The notes: generated by a model not told the origin, from the sequence alone. A DNA stretch of 64,000 bases from Arachidicoccus ginsenosidivorans (GCF_007971385.1 NZ_CP042434.1:3906001-3970000); one strand, 5' to 3'; counted from the first letter of the stretch, positions 1 to 9,072 are shown. Numbers and translations: made by a program.

Positions 1-304
1 CAAAATAATCAGAAGTATAAAGCTCTTGGTCCCAATCAAACCCGAGCCATTTAATATCCGCCTTGATACTTTCTACGTATTCAGTTTCTTCCTTTTCAGG
101 ATTTGTATCGTCAAATCGCAAATTGGTCCGGCCATTATAGTGCTCGGCCAGTCCAAAGTTCAGACAAATACTTTTGGCGTGCCCGATATGGAGATACCCA
201 TTGGGCTCGGGCGGAAAACGGGTCACGATTTGATCGTATTTGCCGCTTTTTAGGTCGTTTTCTATAATCTCCTCGATAAAATTCAGTGACTTTTCTTCTG
301 ACAT
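1..304 (-). CDS. glnS: Glutaminyl-tRNA synthetase, N-terminal part (cut by window edge)
   Basis: Only the first 101 codons lie in the window; the gene runs off the left edge on the minus strand. The ATG is at 304-302 (starts [14 protein letters not shown]). Residues 31-45 read [15 protein letters not shown], the class I synthetase HIGH motif in its GlnRS form, followed by FDDTNPEKE near residue 65, also typical of GlnRS/GluRS. The enzyme charges tRNA-Gln with glutamine in the cytoplasm. Having GlnS rather than only the GatCAB route is usual in Bacteroidota. The convergent-looking spacer to speA is short and carries the speA terminator. GltX is the alternative, but the [15 protein letters not shown] form favours GlnS. 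Confidence 0.93.
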   Translation of the reverse strand, partial: MSEEKSLNFIEEIIENDLKSGKYDQIVTRFPPEPNGYLHIGHAKSICLNFGLAEHYNGRTNLRFDDTNPEKEETEYVESIKADIKWLGFDWDQELYTSDYF

Positions 305-376
305 ATATTAAATAATCTTTTCTGCTAATTTGTTTTTCGGGACAGCTTTAACGGTCCAGTGGCTCAAAATTACAAT

Positions 377-402
377 AAAGGCAGCAAACACTTGCTGCCT
401 TT
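377..402 (-). terminator. Probable terminator of speA
   Basis: Perfect 11-bp inverted repeat (AAAGGCAGCAA / TTGCTGCCTTT) with a 4-nt loop, 39 nt past the speA stop. The T-tract on the minus strand is weak. Confidence 0.6.
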
Positions 403-440
403 AGCTTAGTTCTGTAATAAATCGATCCGTGAGGCTCCGA

Positions 441-1880
441 TTATTGGTATCCCAGTATCTTCATCATGCTTTGCGCACTTTGTTCCTTCGCATATACCCA
501 GGTATCCAGCTGACCGTTTTTGTCATATTCCACGATAATGTGTTTGGGGGAAGGGATCAGGCAATGCTTGATGCCCCCATAGCCGCTGATCTGATCCTGA
601 TAGGCACCTGTATGGAAAAAGCCCACATAAAGCGGTTTTTTGTTTTCCTCATCTTCCACTTCCTGGCTTTTTGTTTTAGGCAAAAATACCTCATTGATAT
701 GCTCTTCGGAGTCATAATAATCGTGTCCATCACAGGTAATGCCACCCAGGACAACTCTTTGGTATTCATTATCCCATTTATTAATGGGCAACATAAGAAA
801 TTTTTCTCCAATACCCCAGGTGTCTGGCAGGGTGGTGATAAAGGAGGAATCGATCATATACCAGGTTTCCCGGTCATTTTGTATTTTTTCGCCGATAACT
901 GAGTAGATATGTGCCATGCTTTCACCTACGGTGAAGCTGCCAAATTCTGTAAAGATATTGGGCATGGGCACTTTTGCCTTTTTGCAGGCCTTTTTGATAT
1001 TACCAACGATCTCATTGATCATAAACTGATAATCATACTCAAAGGCTAGGGAGTGCTTGATTGGAAAACCACCACCGATATTAATACTATCGAGTTCAGG
1101 GCAGATTTTTTTCAACTGGCAATAAAGGTTGATGCTTTTATTCAGCTCAGACCAATAATAAATATCGTCTTTGATCCCTTTGTTTAAGAAAATATGCAAC
1201 ATCTTCAGTTGGAACTTATCTTCATTGCCCTCAATCTCATCTACATAGAATTCCAGGATATCCCGGGCTTTTATGCCTAGCCTGGAGGTATAAAATGGGA
1301 AACTCGGCTCTTCTTCTGCCGCAATACGGATGCCTAGCTTGAATGGCTCTCCCGTCCGGATGCGCCCCTTATACATCTGTAATTCTTCCTTGTTATCCAA
1401 TACCGGAATCACATTTTTAAAGCCTGAATTAATCAGTTTGGCAATGCGGCTGGTATAGGATTTTTGTTTAAAACCGTTACAGATAATATGGGTGTCTTTA
1501 GAGATCTTCTTTTTCTTGTATAACGCATTGATGATCTCAATATCGTACGCATAGGAGGTCTCCAGATGAATATTGTGCTTCAGGGCTTCCTCCACCACAA
1601 AGGAGAAGTGGGAGCTTTTGGTGCAATAGCAATAATAATATTCTCCTTCGTATTTGTGCTTTTTAAAGGCTTTTTCAAAATATTCTTTCGCACGGTTGAT
1701 ATTGATACCGATTTTGGGTAGGTAGGTCAACTTAAGTGGGGTACCATACTTCTCAATAATCGGCTTGAGATCAAGTCCATTGAATTCCAGGTAGCCGCTA
1801 TTTTTATTGAGGTCAACACCTTCCTGTGGAAAGTGGAAGGTTTGTTTCACCAGATCGGTGTACGAATTATTCATCTGCAA
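441..1880 (-). CDS. speA: Biosynthetic arginine decarboxylase (PLP, fold type III)
   Basis: Converts arginine to agmatine, the first step of the agmatine route to polyamines; cytoplasmic. The 479-residue protein has the alanine-racemase-like PLP barrel. The segment YYYCYCTKSSH near residues 81-91 carries the probable PLP lysine (about K88), followed by IRIAAEEEP, the glycine-rich phosphate loop NIGGGFPIKHS and FTEFGSF. The C-terminal half has GGITCDGHDYY (CDxxD-like substrate motif) and GFFHTGAYQ. This arrangement is the compact Bacteroidota arginine decarboxylase, shorter than the roughly 650-residue proteobacterial SpeA. A second Met at residue 3 (codon at 1874) is an equally good start. 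A minus-strand -7 element (TACTTTTG) lies about 40 nt upstream. It is monocistronic, with its own terminator. Confidence 0.88.
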   Translation of the reverse strand: MQMNNSYTDLVKQTFHFPQEGVDLNKNSGYLEFNGLDLKPIIEKYGTPLKLTYLPKIGININRAKEYFEKAFKKHKYEGEYYYCYCTKSSHFSFVVEEALKHNIHLETSYAYDIEIINALYKKKKISKDTHIICNGFKQKSYTSRIAKLINSGFKNVIPVLDNKEELQMYKGRIRTGEPFKLGIRIAAEEEPSFPFYTSRLGIKARDILEFYVDEIEGNEDKFQLKMLHIFLNKGIKDDIYYWSELNKSINLYCQLKKICPELDSINIGGGFPIKHSLAFEYDYQFMINEIVGNIKKACKKAKVPMPNIFTEFGSFTVGESMAHIYSVIGEKIQNDRETWYMIDSSFITTLPDTWGIGEKFLMLPINKWDNEYQRVVLGGITCDGHDYYDSEEHINEVFLPKTKSQEVEDEENKKPLYVGFFHTGAYQDQISGYGGIKHCLIPSPKHIIVEYDKNGQLDTWVYAKEQSAQSMMKILGYQ

Positions 1881-1917
1881 ATAAAGGTAAAAATCTGAGT
1901 ATAAATTTTTAACGCCA

Positions 1918-1925
1918 CAAAAGTA
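1918..1925 (-). promoter_or_regulatory. Bacteroidota -7 element for speA
   Basis: Minus strand reads TACTTTTG, matching TAnnTTTG, about 40 nt upstream of the speA start. No convincing -33 TTTG was found. Confidence 0.5.
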
Positions 1926-2131
1926 ACTTAAATATTTGGATGCTGTTTTGGTTATGGTCTGATTATTTTAAAGGAATCCCAATCTTTTGGGATTCGGTCT
2001 CAACTGGCACCTCAAAAGAAGCACCTAATCGAAAGCGTCTGGCTGATTGGAGCTACCTGACAGTGGCAAAACTGTAAATGCAGCAAGAGGAAAAAGCAAA
2101 GCCACAATAGGTTATGGCTGTTGAATAATTA

Positions 2132-2169
2132 AAAAGGACAGCATCCTTATAAAAAAGAGCTGTCCTTTT
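2132..2169 (-). terminator. Rho-independent terminator of rpmI-rplT
   Basis: Inverted repeat AAAAGGACAGC/GCTGTCCTTTT (11 bp) with a 16-nt loop. On the minus strand the second arm ends in a T-run, as expected for the ribosomal protein transcript. Confidence 0.8.
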
Positions 2170-2233
2170 CAGTTGACTCGCCATGAGATAAGTTAAGTTA
2201 AATTACATAGCTTAAATCAAGGATTGTCTTGTT

Positions 2234-2578
2234 TTATTTTACAGAATCAACCAGTGCTTTGAAAGCCTCTGGCTCATTCATAGCCATGTCAGCCAAAACT
2301 TTACGGTTCAGCTCAATGCCTTTTTGGTTTAACTTGTGGATAAATTCACTGTAGGTTAATCCTTCCTGACGGACACCTGCGTTGATACGGGCGATCCATA
2401 ACTGACGGTATTCGCGTTTTTTAAGTTTACGGCCTACATAGCTGTAGGTCATTCCTTTTTCAACGACGTTTTTGGCGACGGTATATACGTTTTTACGTTT
2501 GCCGTAAAAACCTTTGGCCTGTTTTAATATTCTCTTTCTTCTTGCCCTTGATGCTACTGCATTTACTGAACGTGGCAT
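2234..2578 (-). CDS. rplT: 50S ribosomal protein L20
   Basis: A 114-residue protein, the usual L20 length, starting [15 protein letters not shown]. It is strongly basic, with the family segments [28 protein letters not shown] and [12 protein letters not shown]20 binds 23S rRNA early in large-subunit assembly and in many bacteria also represses its own operon by binding the leader mRNA. It follows rpmI by 105 nt on the same strand and the pair is closed by a strong terminator. No infC is present upstream, unlike the common infC-rpmI-rplT order. Confidence 0.97.
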   Translation of the reverse strand: MPRSVNAVASRARRKRILKQAKGFYGKRKNVYTVAKNVVEKGMTYSYVGRKLKKREYRQLWIARINAGVRQEGLTYSEFIHKLNQKGIELNRKVLADMAMNEPEAFKALVDSVK

Positions 2579-2683
2579 ATGCTATGATTTTAAACCGGGT
2601 AGCCGGTGATTTTTAAATTGATTTTTCCTTTAACTGTACGCTAACTGCACTCTTATGTTTAGCTAATCTTTAGCTAAACGTTC

Positions 2684-2881
2684 TTATTTTAAACGGAGTA
2701 AACGCTGCACAAAATGTTTGTGAGAAGGGGCTACTGTACCCATGATACGAAGCGCTCTTTTACGTTTAGTGGATTTTTTAGTAAGAATGTGGCGTTTGAA
2801 AGGTTTTTGGTGCATCAATTCGCCGGTACCTGTAACTTTGAAGCGTTTTTTTGCGCTTGAGTTTGTTTTAACTTTAGGCAT
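2684..2881 (-). CDS. rpmI: 50S ribosomal protein L35
   Basis: A 65-residue basic protein, [20 protein letters not shown] at the N-terminus, with the diagnostic [17 protein letters not shown] segment. It is a structural protein of the large ribosomal subunit and first gene of the rpmI-rplT pair. The leader of about 95 nt upstream has two small hairpins and a good minus-strand promoter, so L35 appears to be first in its transcript. Confidence 0.97.
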   Translation of the reverse strand: MPKVKTNSSAKKRFKVTGTGELMHQKPFKRHILTKKSTKRKRALRIMGTVAPSHKHFVQRLLRLK

Positions 2882-2980
2882 AAATTTAGATAATCTAAAA
2901 GATTACACTCTGCTGGCGGTTTCACCCCATGTGAAACACTTGTTGAGCCTTACGAGTAATAGTTTCCCATTTTGGGACGG
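2882..2980 (-). promoter_or_regulatory. Structured 5' leader of rpmI-rplT
   Basis: Between the promoter and the rpmI ATG there are two perfect hairpins: GTTTCAC/GTGAAAC with a 5-nt loop (2919-2937), and TAATCT/AGATTA with a 3-nt loop (2891-2905) that sits over the expected ribosome-binding region. L20 autoregulation through leader RNA is known in other phyla. A similar role here is inference. Confidence 0.4.
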
Positions 2981-2988
2981 CAAAGGTA
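2981..2988 (-). promoter_or_regulatory. -7 element for rpmI-rplT
   Basis: Minus strand reads TACCTTTG followed by CC. An ATTTGAC stretch just upstream is too close to be an ideal -33 box. The predicted start lies near 2975, giving a leader of about 95 nt. Confidence 0.6.
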
Positions 2989-3073
2989 GTCAAATTAAAT
3001 GAACTTTGGCAAAAATATTTTTAATATAGGTAAGAACCAGCTCTAATATACACACATTTATTTGTTTTTCAAT

Positions 3074-3081
3074 TAACTTTG
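3074..3081 (+). promoter_or_regulatory. -7 element for the ClC gene
   Basis: TAACTTTG followed by C, ending only 9 nt before the ATG at 3091, so the transcript would be nearly leaderless. It overlaps the TTG that would extend the open frame, which argues for the ATG start. Confidence 0.6.
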
Positions 3082-3090
3082 CGCTCACAA

Positions 3091-4941
3091 ATGACAATCA
3101 ATCGCATAAGAGAGGTAATTAACAAATCCGTTCATTTATTCTTTACGCAGCTGAAATACAGCGTTTTAATGCTAAAAAGAAGGATGACTGAAAGGCAATT
3201 TCTTATTTTTTGTTGCCTGGTTGTAGGTTGTCTGGCCAGTCTGGGCGCCATTGCTTTAAAGCTGTTTGTGGTTAAGCTGGAACATTTTTTCTTTGAAAGT
3301 TCTGAATTAGGGGATATTGTCTGGTATCAGGCGCTGACACCGATTTTGGGCATCGGACTCAGTAGTCTGCTTATTGAAAAGGTTTATAAATCATCGTTTA
3401 AAAAAGGGAATGATAAAATTGTCTATGCCATAGCCAAAAAATCCTCTGATTTACCATTTAGCCAGTGTTATTCTCATATTACTACGGCAGGGTTAACGGT
3501 AGGTCTGGGCGGTTCCTGCGGCCTTGAATCACCGATGGTGGCCACAGGAGCAGCGATCGGCTCGAATCTGGGGCGTGCTACTTTTTTGCCTTATAAGGAA
3601 AGAACGCTTTTACTGGCCTGCGGGATTGCTTCTGGAATATCTTCTGCATTTGGTGCACCAATTGCCGGAATATTATTCGCACTGGAAGTATTGATGATTG
3701 AAGTATCCATAGCTTCTTTTATTCCTTTATTAATGTCTTCGGCTACAGGCGCATTACTGGCAAAAGTATTATTAGGAGACAATGTACTGCTGACTTTTAA
3801 TACGATACGCTCTTTTGATTATAATAATATATTCCTTTATCTGGGACTAGGCTTATTAGCTGGTTGTCTTTGTCTGTTTTACTCCAGGGTTTATCACTGG
3901 ATGGACCATAAATTTGCAGCAATGGGCGGGCCCGTCAAACGCTGGCTGGTTGGTTCCTTATTATTGGGTGTGCTGATCTTTTTATTTCCACAGATCTTTG
4001 GAGAGGGGTATATCTTTATCAAGACCCTGGCAGAGACCGGGCAAATTCCACATAACTCGATTTTGATCGCACATACACACAATGAATGGCTCATCTGGCT
4101 ATTTATCTGTGGTATCATGATCTTTAAGATTTTCGGAACGGCATTTACCATTATGGGCGGCGGTAATGGAGGCAGTTTTGCTCCATCACTGGTCATTGGA
4201 GCGCTATTAGGCTTTGTCTTGGGGCGTTTCTTCCAACTGTTAGGCTACACGGATGTGCCGATTACCAATCTGATCGTAGTCGGGATGGCTGGTATGCTGA
4301 GCGGGCTCTTTTTTGCGCCACTTACGGCCATATTTCTGGCAGCCGAAGTAACCAATGGTTATTCCTTATTTATTCCCTTAATGATGGTAGCGGCCATTAG
4401 CTTTTTTGTGGTAAAGTCCTTTGAACCGCTGTCTCTGGAGATGAAAAGGCTGTTTCAGGAGTCAGAGCTGGATCCCACAGATAAAGACCGTTTTGCCCTA
4501 AGCCGGTTGGAACTCAGGTTCTTAATCAGTAAAGATTATCCGGTTTTTCAATTAAATACGGACCTTACAGCTATGCTGGAAATGATCCGGTCTTCAGATA
4601 AGGATGTATATGCCGTCGTAGAAGCAGTAGAAGAGCAGGGTAATGAAAATGGTAAAAAACAACTGTTAAAAGGGGTGATCTATCTTAATGACATCAAAAC
4701 GATTCTTTTTGATGACAAAAAAAGAGAGGAAAATAAAAAAGTGACGGCTGGTGATCTGATGATGAAACAAATTGCCCTGACCATTAAAGATGACATGCAT
4801 TCTGCTATCCATAAGTTTGAGAAACTGCATTCGGCCAAAAACGTACTGCCGGTGGTGGATGAAAATGGGAACTGGCTGGGCTTTATTTCTAAAGCTTCGA
4901 TTTTGGATAAATACCGTAGTGAAATAATCCGAATGGTATAA
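3091..4941 (+). CDS. ClC-family chloride channel/transporter with CBS domains
   Basis: A 616-residue polytopic membrane protein. The hydrophobic ClC core (roughly residues 30-440) includes GGSCGLESPMVATGAAIGS (residues about 138-156), the GxExP filter segment with the gating glutamate retained, and GGGNGGSFAPS, the second filter motif of the helix-N region. The C-terminus (about 450-616) is hydrophilic, with two CBS-like repeats ending PVVDENGNWLGFISKASIL. The canonical GSGIP serine motif is not evident, as in other Bacteroidota ClC proteins I recall. Transport is chloride or chloride/proton exchange across the inner membrane; sequence does not settle which. I chose ATG 3091 over an upstream TTG because the promoter overlaps the latter. 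It is divergent from rpmI and has its own promoter. Confidence 0.88.
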   Translation: MTINRIREVINKSVHLFFTQLKYSVLMLKRRMTERQFLIFCCLVVGCLASLGAIALKLFVVKLEHFFFESSELGDIVWYQALTPILGIGLSSLLIEKVYKSSFKKGNDKIVYAIAKKSSDLPFSQCYSHITTAGLTVGLGGSCGLESPMVATGAAIGSNLGRATFLPYKERTLLLACGIASGISSAFGAPIAGILFALEVLMIEVSIASFIPLLMSSATGALLAKVLLGDNVLLTFNTIRSFDYNNIFLYLGLGLLAGCLCLFYSRVYHWMDHKFAAMGGPVKRWLVGSLLLGVLIFLFPQIFGEGYIFIKTLAETGQIPHNSILIAHTHNEWLIWLFICGIMIFKIFGTAFTIMGGGNGGSFAPSLVIGALLGFVLGRFFQLLGYTDVPITNLIVVGMAGMLSGLFFAPLTAIFLAAEVTNGYSLFIPLMMVAAISFFVVKSFEPLSLEMKRLFQESELDPTDKDRFALSRLELRFLISKDYPVFQLNTDLTAMLEMIRSSDKDVYAVVEAVEEQGNENGKKQLLKGVIYLNDIKTILFDDKKREENKKVTAGDLMMKQIALTIKDDMHSAIHKFEKLHSAKNVLPVVDENGNWLGFISKASILDKYRSEIIRMV

Positions 4942-4978
4942 TTGGCGCATTCTAAGCAAAGATATCCTTGAAACCTAT

Positions 4979-4986
4979 TATCTTTG
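4979..4986 (+). promoter_or_regulatory. -7 element for trhO
   Basis: TATCTTTG followed by CACC, giving a 5' leader of roughly 120 nt. The leader holds an AT-rich imperfect hairpin around 5047-5070. Confidence 0.5.
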
Positions 4987-5110
4987 CACCTTATTCGCCC
5001 GTCTGATATACGGGTCCATATTTTTAATGGAACATTGGGCTTCTGGAAATGATTTTTTAAAAGATCATTATAATTCCAAAATCACCTGATGTCAGAAAAA
5101 TTATTTTTAG

Positions 5111-6184
5111 ATGGCAGTATTACACAACCGTGTCTCCGGTGAGGAGCTGAAAAAGCGTTTAATGGAAGAACCATTTAAGCGCATCACTATTAGTTATTAC
5201 AAGTATTTTCCTATTGTTAATCCCCAGGAGTTCAGAGATGAACTATATAAGGCGCTATTTCCCCTGGCTGTTTTTGGCCGTATTTATGTCGCCAAAGAGG
5301 GGATGAATGCACAGGTCAGTGTACCTGAACACCACTACGAAGCTTTTAAACAGTATATTCACGGTCTGGAACATTTGCAGGATCTGCGACTCAATGTAGC
5401 GGTGGATGATGATGGAAAATCTTTCTGGGTATTGAAAATCAAGGTCAGGGAGAAAATTGTTGCCGACGGTATTGAGGATCCCGCATTTAATATGGAGCGC
5501 AAGGGAAAATATGTCAATGCCGCTGAGATGAACAGGCTATTGGAAGATCCGGAAACCACAGTCATTGATATGCGCAATCATTATGAATATGAAGTGGGGC
5601 ATTTTGAAAAAGCCATAGAAATCCCTTCAGATACTTTCAGAGACCAGCTACCCATGGCCCTGGATGCTTTAAAAGGCAAAGAAGATAAAAATGTGGTGAT
5701 GTATTGTACGGGCGGCATCCGATGTGAGAAGGCCAGTGCTTTTATGTTGCACAACGGCTTTAAAAATGTCTATCACCTGGAAGGTGGGGTCATTCATTAT
5801 GCACATCAAATTAAAGAGCAAGGTTTGGATTCTAAATTTATCGGGAAAAACTTTGTCTTTGATAACCGGCTGGGGGAAAGAATCACCACCGATGTCATTG
5901 CGCATTGCCATCAGTGTGGTAAAGCCTGTGACACCCATACCAATTGCAAAAATGATGGCTGTCATTTGCTGTTTATTCAGTGTGAAGAATGTAGGGAAAA
6001 ATATCAAGGCTGTTGTAGCCAAGAGTGCCTGGATACCCTTGAAATGCCTTTAGAACGGCAAAAACAACTCCGAAAAGGTATTGATAAGGGCAGAAATATA
6101 TTTAATAAATCGAAGGTTAGGATTCGACCCAGATGGGAAGAATTGCATGGCCATGCTGGTAGTGAAAAGAGCGAGGAAAAGTAA
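5111..6184 (+). CDS. trhO: tRNA uridine(34) hydroxylase (rhodanese family)
   Basis: A 357-residue protein of the YceA/TrhO family, which makes 5-hydroxyuridine at the wobble position of tRNA using oxygen. The N-terminal 110 residues are the acylphosphatase-like region with [15 protein letters not shown] rhodanese domain (about 130-235) follows, with [15 protein letters not shown] and probable catalytic C199. The C-terminal cysteine-rich tail (about 265-310: [31 protein letters not shown]) is typical. An ATG at 5090 is in another frame. It is monocistronic, and a degraded transposase follows directly. Confidence 0.92.
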   Translation: MAVLHNRVSGEELKKRLMEEPFKRITISYYKYFPIVNPQEFRDELYKALFPLAVFGRIYVAKEGMNAQVSVPEHHYEAFKQYIHGLEHLQDLRLNVAVDDDGKSFWVLKIKVREKIVADGIEDPAFNMERKGKYVNAAEMNRLLEDPETTVIDMRNHYEYEVGHFEKAIEIPSDTFRDQLPMALDALKGKEDKNVVMYCTGGIRCEKASAFMLHNGFKNVYHLEGGVIHYAHQIKEQGLDSKFIGKNFVFDNRLGERITTDVIAHCHQCGKACDTHTNCKNDGCHLLFIQCEECREKYQGCCSQECLDTLEMPLERQKQLRKGIDKGRNIFNKSKVRIRPRWEELHGHAGSEKSEEK

Positions 6185-6219
6185 GGCGCTCATTTAGCGT
6201 TGTATTCCCTGATGACATT

Positions 6220-6810
6220 CTTAGCGTACTGCACGAAGATATTTATGATCTTCAGGATAAGCATCGCAGCATGCAAACAGTAGATATAAAAGCAAGGTCA
6301 AACGACAATAACCAAAGACTAAACATGGCTGGAAGAGCCGTTGGATCTTGAGGGGTATCCACTTTATTGGGTTAGTTCTGAGCAGATCAAAAGCCAGAAT
6401 AAAAAGGGCCGGAAACAAAGTGATCCAGAAAATAAAAAAAATCAACAGGTTTGTATTTATAACCAACATAAAGCCTACGGGGGCAAATGTTCGGGAGATA
6501 TGTCAGGCAGGCAGAAATAGATGGAAAATAGGAAATCAGGGCTACAATAGTCAAAAAAACGGCTATAGTCCTGGTTATAAATTTTCACTCAACTCATTTA
6601 GTAGTTATCGTAATTATTATCAGTGCCTTCAAATAGCACATATGATTAATTCCTTTGTGGAACATCGTTCCGATTTCGTTCAATTACTACAGCAGCATAG
6701 TAAACAAACAGTTAAAAATCTGTGGAAAAAGCTCATGGAAACCTAGTAAGCAACCACACTAGATGAAAGTCTTTTTGAAATAAAAGGGAGGTACCAAATT
6801 AGGCTTAAAA
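6220..6810 (+). pseudogene. Degenerate transposase relic (C-terminal part)
   Basis: No intact frame. The piece at 6348-6746 encodes FVFITNIKPTGANVREI, then GRNRWKIGNQGYNSQKNGY and NYYQCLQIAHMINSFVEH. These match the C-terminal third of a DDE transposase group common in Bacteroidota (ISNCY-like by my recollection; family not verified). Just upstream, another frame gives WLEEPLDLEGYPLYWVSS. After two adjacent stop codons at about 6744-6749 the same frame continues with ATTLDESLFEIKGRYQIRL, a plausible original C-terminus. Frame changes plus internal stops show real decay, unlike the single-base shifts in this window's housekeeping genes. No terminal inverted repeats or target duplication were found. 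Confidence 0.6.
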
Positions 6811-7081
6811 GCAAGTGTTCCCAACGTTAAAAGGGAATGGTGTAAAAAAATATCAACTCATCCCTACACAAAGCTGTTGGTCTCTTAAAAATATTAAGCG
6901 TATGAAATGATGCATAAAGGGCCAAAAACTTAGGGGATGGTCAAAAACAGTCCAGGGGAGGAGCCACGCCCTAAATATAATTAGGCATTTAAAGAATTAG
7001 CCGCTGAATTGCTGCCCAATATCAGTACTGTTGTATGTGTTTAAATTGTATTGTACGGTTATATCGTTCTGCTAAATTTAT
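6811..7081. other. Gene-free spacer after the transposase relic
   Basis: About 270 nt with no supportable gene, RNA or repeat. It may be further eroded mobile-element DNA. Confidence 0.4.
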
Positions 7082-7609
7082 CTATTTTAATTTTTTCAAT
7101 ATAATTTTAAACGTACTGGGGATTGTATCTCTAATCTGCTGAGACTTCCGATATTGCTTCCGTTCAGCGATATACTTTTCGTTTTCAAACGTTAATAATG
7201 CAGATGTTTGGCTTCCGTCAATAAAAGATAAAAAGCCGTGTCTAAGTTTGTTATTCGATTTATCTGTAAAGGAAAAATGTAGTAATGAATCTCCCTTTTT
7301 GCTATACCCCGCGAAGGTCGAAGTACGTAGATTCCCTACATCAGCTAATTCATCGATAATTACCTTTCCATTTTTTTCAAAACGATACCAACCGAAAACA
7401 AGATATAAGTTGTTACCTGGTGTAGGAGCGGCTGTTTTTAGAATTATAGTAAGAGACTCCTTGCTGGTTTTCCATTCCCAAGTACCATTAAATTTATTCA
7501 TTAGGGTGAAATCCATATCCTTAATAGGATCATTGCTTCTCTTTTGTTGCCCGATTGCGCAGTGGAATATTAAAAGCAAAGCACTTATGATTATTATTTT
7601 CTTTTTCAT
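7082..7609 (-). CDS. Secreted hypothetical protein, DUF6705-like
   Basis: A 175-residue protein with a clear signal peptide (MKKKIIIISALLLIFHCAIG, then QQ), so exported. The mature part begins with MNKFNGTWEWKTSKESLTI and ends STFKIILKKLK. A start-of-barrel W-x-W motif, repeated beta-strand-like segments and a lysine-rich end resemble the lipocalin-like DUF6705 proteins of Bacteroidota. That assignment is from memory of the pattern. It sits in the small accessory patch between trhO and amn, next to a transposase relic, and base composition is more AT-rich than the neighbours. Function unknown. Confidence 0.65.
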   Translation of the reverse strand: MKKKIIIISALLLIFHCAIGQQKRSNDPIKDMDFTLMNKFNGTWEWKTSKESLTIILKTAAPTPGNNLYLVFGWYRFEKNGKVIIDELADVGNLRTSTFAGYSKKGDSLLHFSFTDKSNNKLRHGFLSFIDGSQTSALLTFENEKYIAERKQYRKSQQIRDTIPSTFKIILKKLK

Positions 7610-7707
7610 CTGTTTATATTTTACAATTTTTGACTTTTAAATTTTCCGTATCAGAATTTAATCCTTTACATTCTGGGAACAGATTATTAATTTATAAATA
7701 TTTCCTA

Positions 7708-8001
7708 CTAATTACAATTTATTACATTAATACTGTCATTTGAATCGATGGACAATTGACCAAACGTGCCATTTGAATCTTGTTTTAATAGAGTAAGTCC
7801 AGATTTTAGTAGTCCTAAAGCTTTTACCAAAGCTTTTTCGTTATCACTTACACTGTTTGTATTATTGAAACCGCATATTTGTAAAGTCAAATCAATGATG
7901 TAATCCGATGCATTTGGCGCAGTGTCATAAACGCTAATCGGAAAGAAATATAAGCAAGTTTGCGTTTGTTTTTCAAAACGATAATTGAATCCCAATAGCA
8001 A
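7708..8001 (-). pseudogene. Orphan C-terminal fragment of an unknown protein
   Basis: A short frame of about 97 residues with no ATG at its 5' end; it opens with TTG codons directly after a stop, 40 nt from the end of amn. The sequence YRFEKQTQTCLYFFPISVYD and NEKALVKALGLLKSGLTLL looks like real protein and ends SINVINCN. It has no signal peptide and no recognised domain. The lack of room for an N-terminus suggests a truncated gene remnant, though a small TTG-initiated protein is possible. Confidence 0.4.
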
Positions 8002-8041
8002 GTAAGCTGCCAGTTATTTACACAAAGCTCGGCGCGAATAT

Positions 8042-8821
8042 TTATAAATACCTAAGATGCCTTACGGTCAGGCCATTGTTAATCAGTTGTTTTAAAGAAT
8101 CAATGCCAATTTTAATATGATTGTCTACGTAGGATGAGGTGACTTTTTTATCACTCTCTGCCGTTTTAACACCTTCTGCCACCATGGGTTGATCACTGAC
8201 TAGTAGTAAGGCGCCAGTCGGAATATGGTTATAGAATCCAACGGTAAAAATGGTGGCTGTTTCCATATCTACTGCATATGCCCGGATTTTGGTCAGGTAC
8301 TTTTTAAAAGCATCATCATGTTCCCAGACTCTCCTGTTAGTGGTATAGACGGTCCCCGTCCAATAATCTACTTTATAATCTCTGGCCGTAGTGGAAATGG
8401 CTTTTTGCAATGCAAAGGCTGGAAGTGCCGGCACTTCAGGAGGGAAATAATCATTGGAAGTCCCTTCGCCCCTGATGGCCGCAATGGGCAGAATTAAATC
8501 CCCGATCTTATTTCTTTTTTTCAGGCCGCCGCATTTACCTAAAAATAAGGCTGCTTTGGGTTTTATGGCAGAGAGCAAATCCATAATGGTGGCTGCCCCG
8601 GGGCTACCCATGCCAAAGTTTATGATCGTAATATTACCCGCCGTGGCACATTGAAAGGGTTTATCCTTGCCTACAACAGGAACATTATTCCACTTTGCAA
8701 ACTTCTCCACATAATTGGCAAAATTGGTCAGCAGGATATATTCCCCGAAATTTTTCAGTTTTTCTCCGGTGTAGCGTGGCAGCCAGTTGGTCACGATCTC
8801 ATTTCTGTTTTTTAATGGCAT
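8042..8821 (-). CDS. amn: AMP nucleosidase
   Basis: A 259-residue cytoplasmic enzyme of the PNP/UDP phosphorylase superfamily that hydrolyses AMP to adenine and ribose 5-phosphate. Diagnostic segments are INFGMGSPGAATIMDLLSAI (about 68-87), LFLGKCGGLKKRNKIGDLI, RGEGTSNDYFPPEVPALP, YTTNRRVWEHDD and AVDMETATIF (the purine-site MET/E motif). This short form without the N-terminal regulatory domain of E. coli Amn is the one found in Bacteroidota. The start is ATG at 8821. No co-directional partner is nearby. Confidence 0.93.
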   Translation of the reverse strand: MPLKNRNEIVTNWLPRYTGEKLKNFGEYILLTNFANYVEKFAKWNNVPVVGKDKPFQCATAGNITIINFGMGSPGAATIMDLLSAIKPKAALFLGKCGGLKKRNKIGDLILPIAAIRGEGTSNDYFPPEVPALPAFALQKAISTTARDYKVDYWTGTVYTTNRRVWEHDDAFKKYLTKIRAYAVDMETATIFTVGFYNHIPTGALLLVSDQPMVAEGVKTAESDKKVTSSYVDNHIKIGIDSLKQLINNGLTVRHLRYL

Positions 8822-9072
8822 ACTATTATCCTTAAGTTTAGCGCGTTTATAAATTTAAATGCTGTTGGACTACAAAAAGGTCAGGGACGTCTTTATTAGC
8901 ATCTCCTAAAAGCTTAGTCGTTACCCATTGCCACTCTGTGTTGCCTATCCACCACGAATATAGTTAAGCTTTGATGAAGTCCCAAAATTTAGGCAGAGGT
9001 GTTTGGGGGGCTGATTTACATCCAGATCTAAAATAAATGATGGCTGGTGGCAGGCTTTCGGTGGTAGATGCT

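Larger units (their letters stand above)
1881..2233. other. Intergenic spacer between speA and rplT
   Basis: About 350 nt without a supportable gene. It holds the speA -7 element (1918-1925), a 9-bp inverted repeat with a 4-nt loop at 1974-1995 (GAATCCCAA/TTGGGATTC) of unknown role, and the rplT terminator at 2132-2169. Nothing else is recognisable. Confidence 0.6.

Noticed and set aside
429..902. A 157-codon plus-strand frame over speA
   Set aside because: Antisense to the conserved arginine decarboxylase; composition and motifs are not protein-like.
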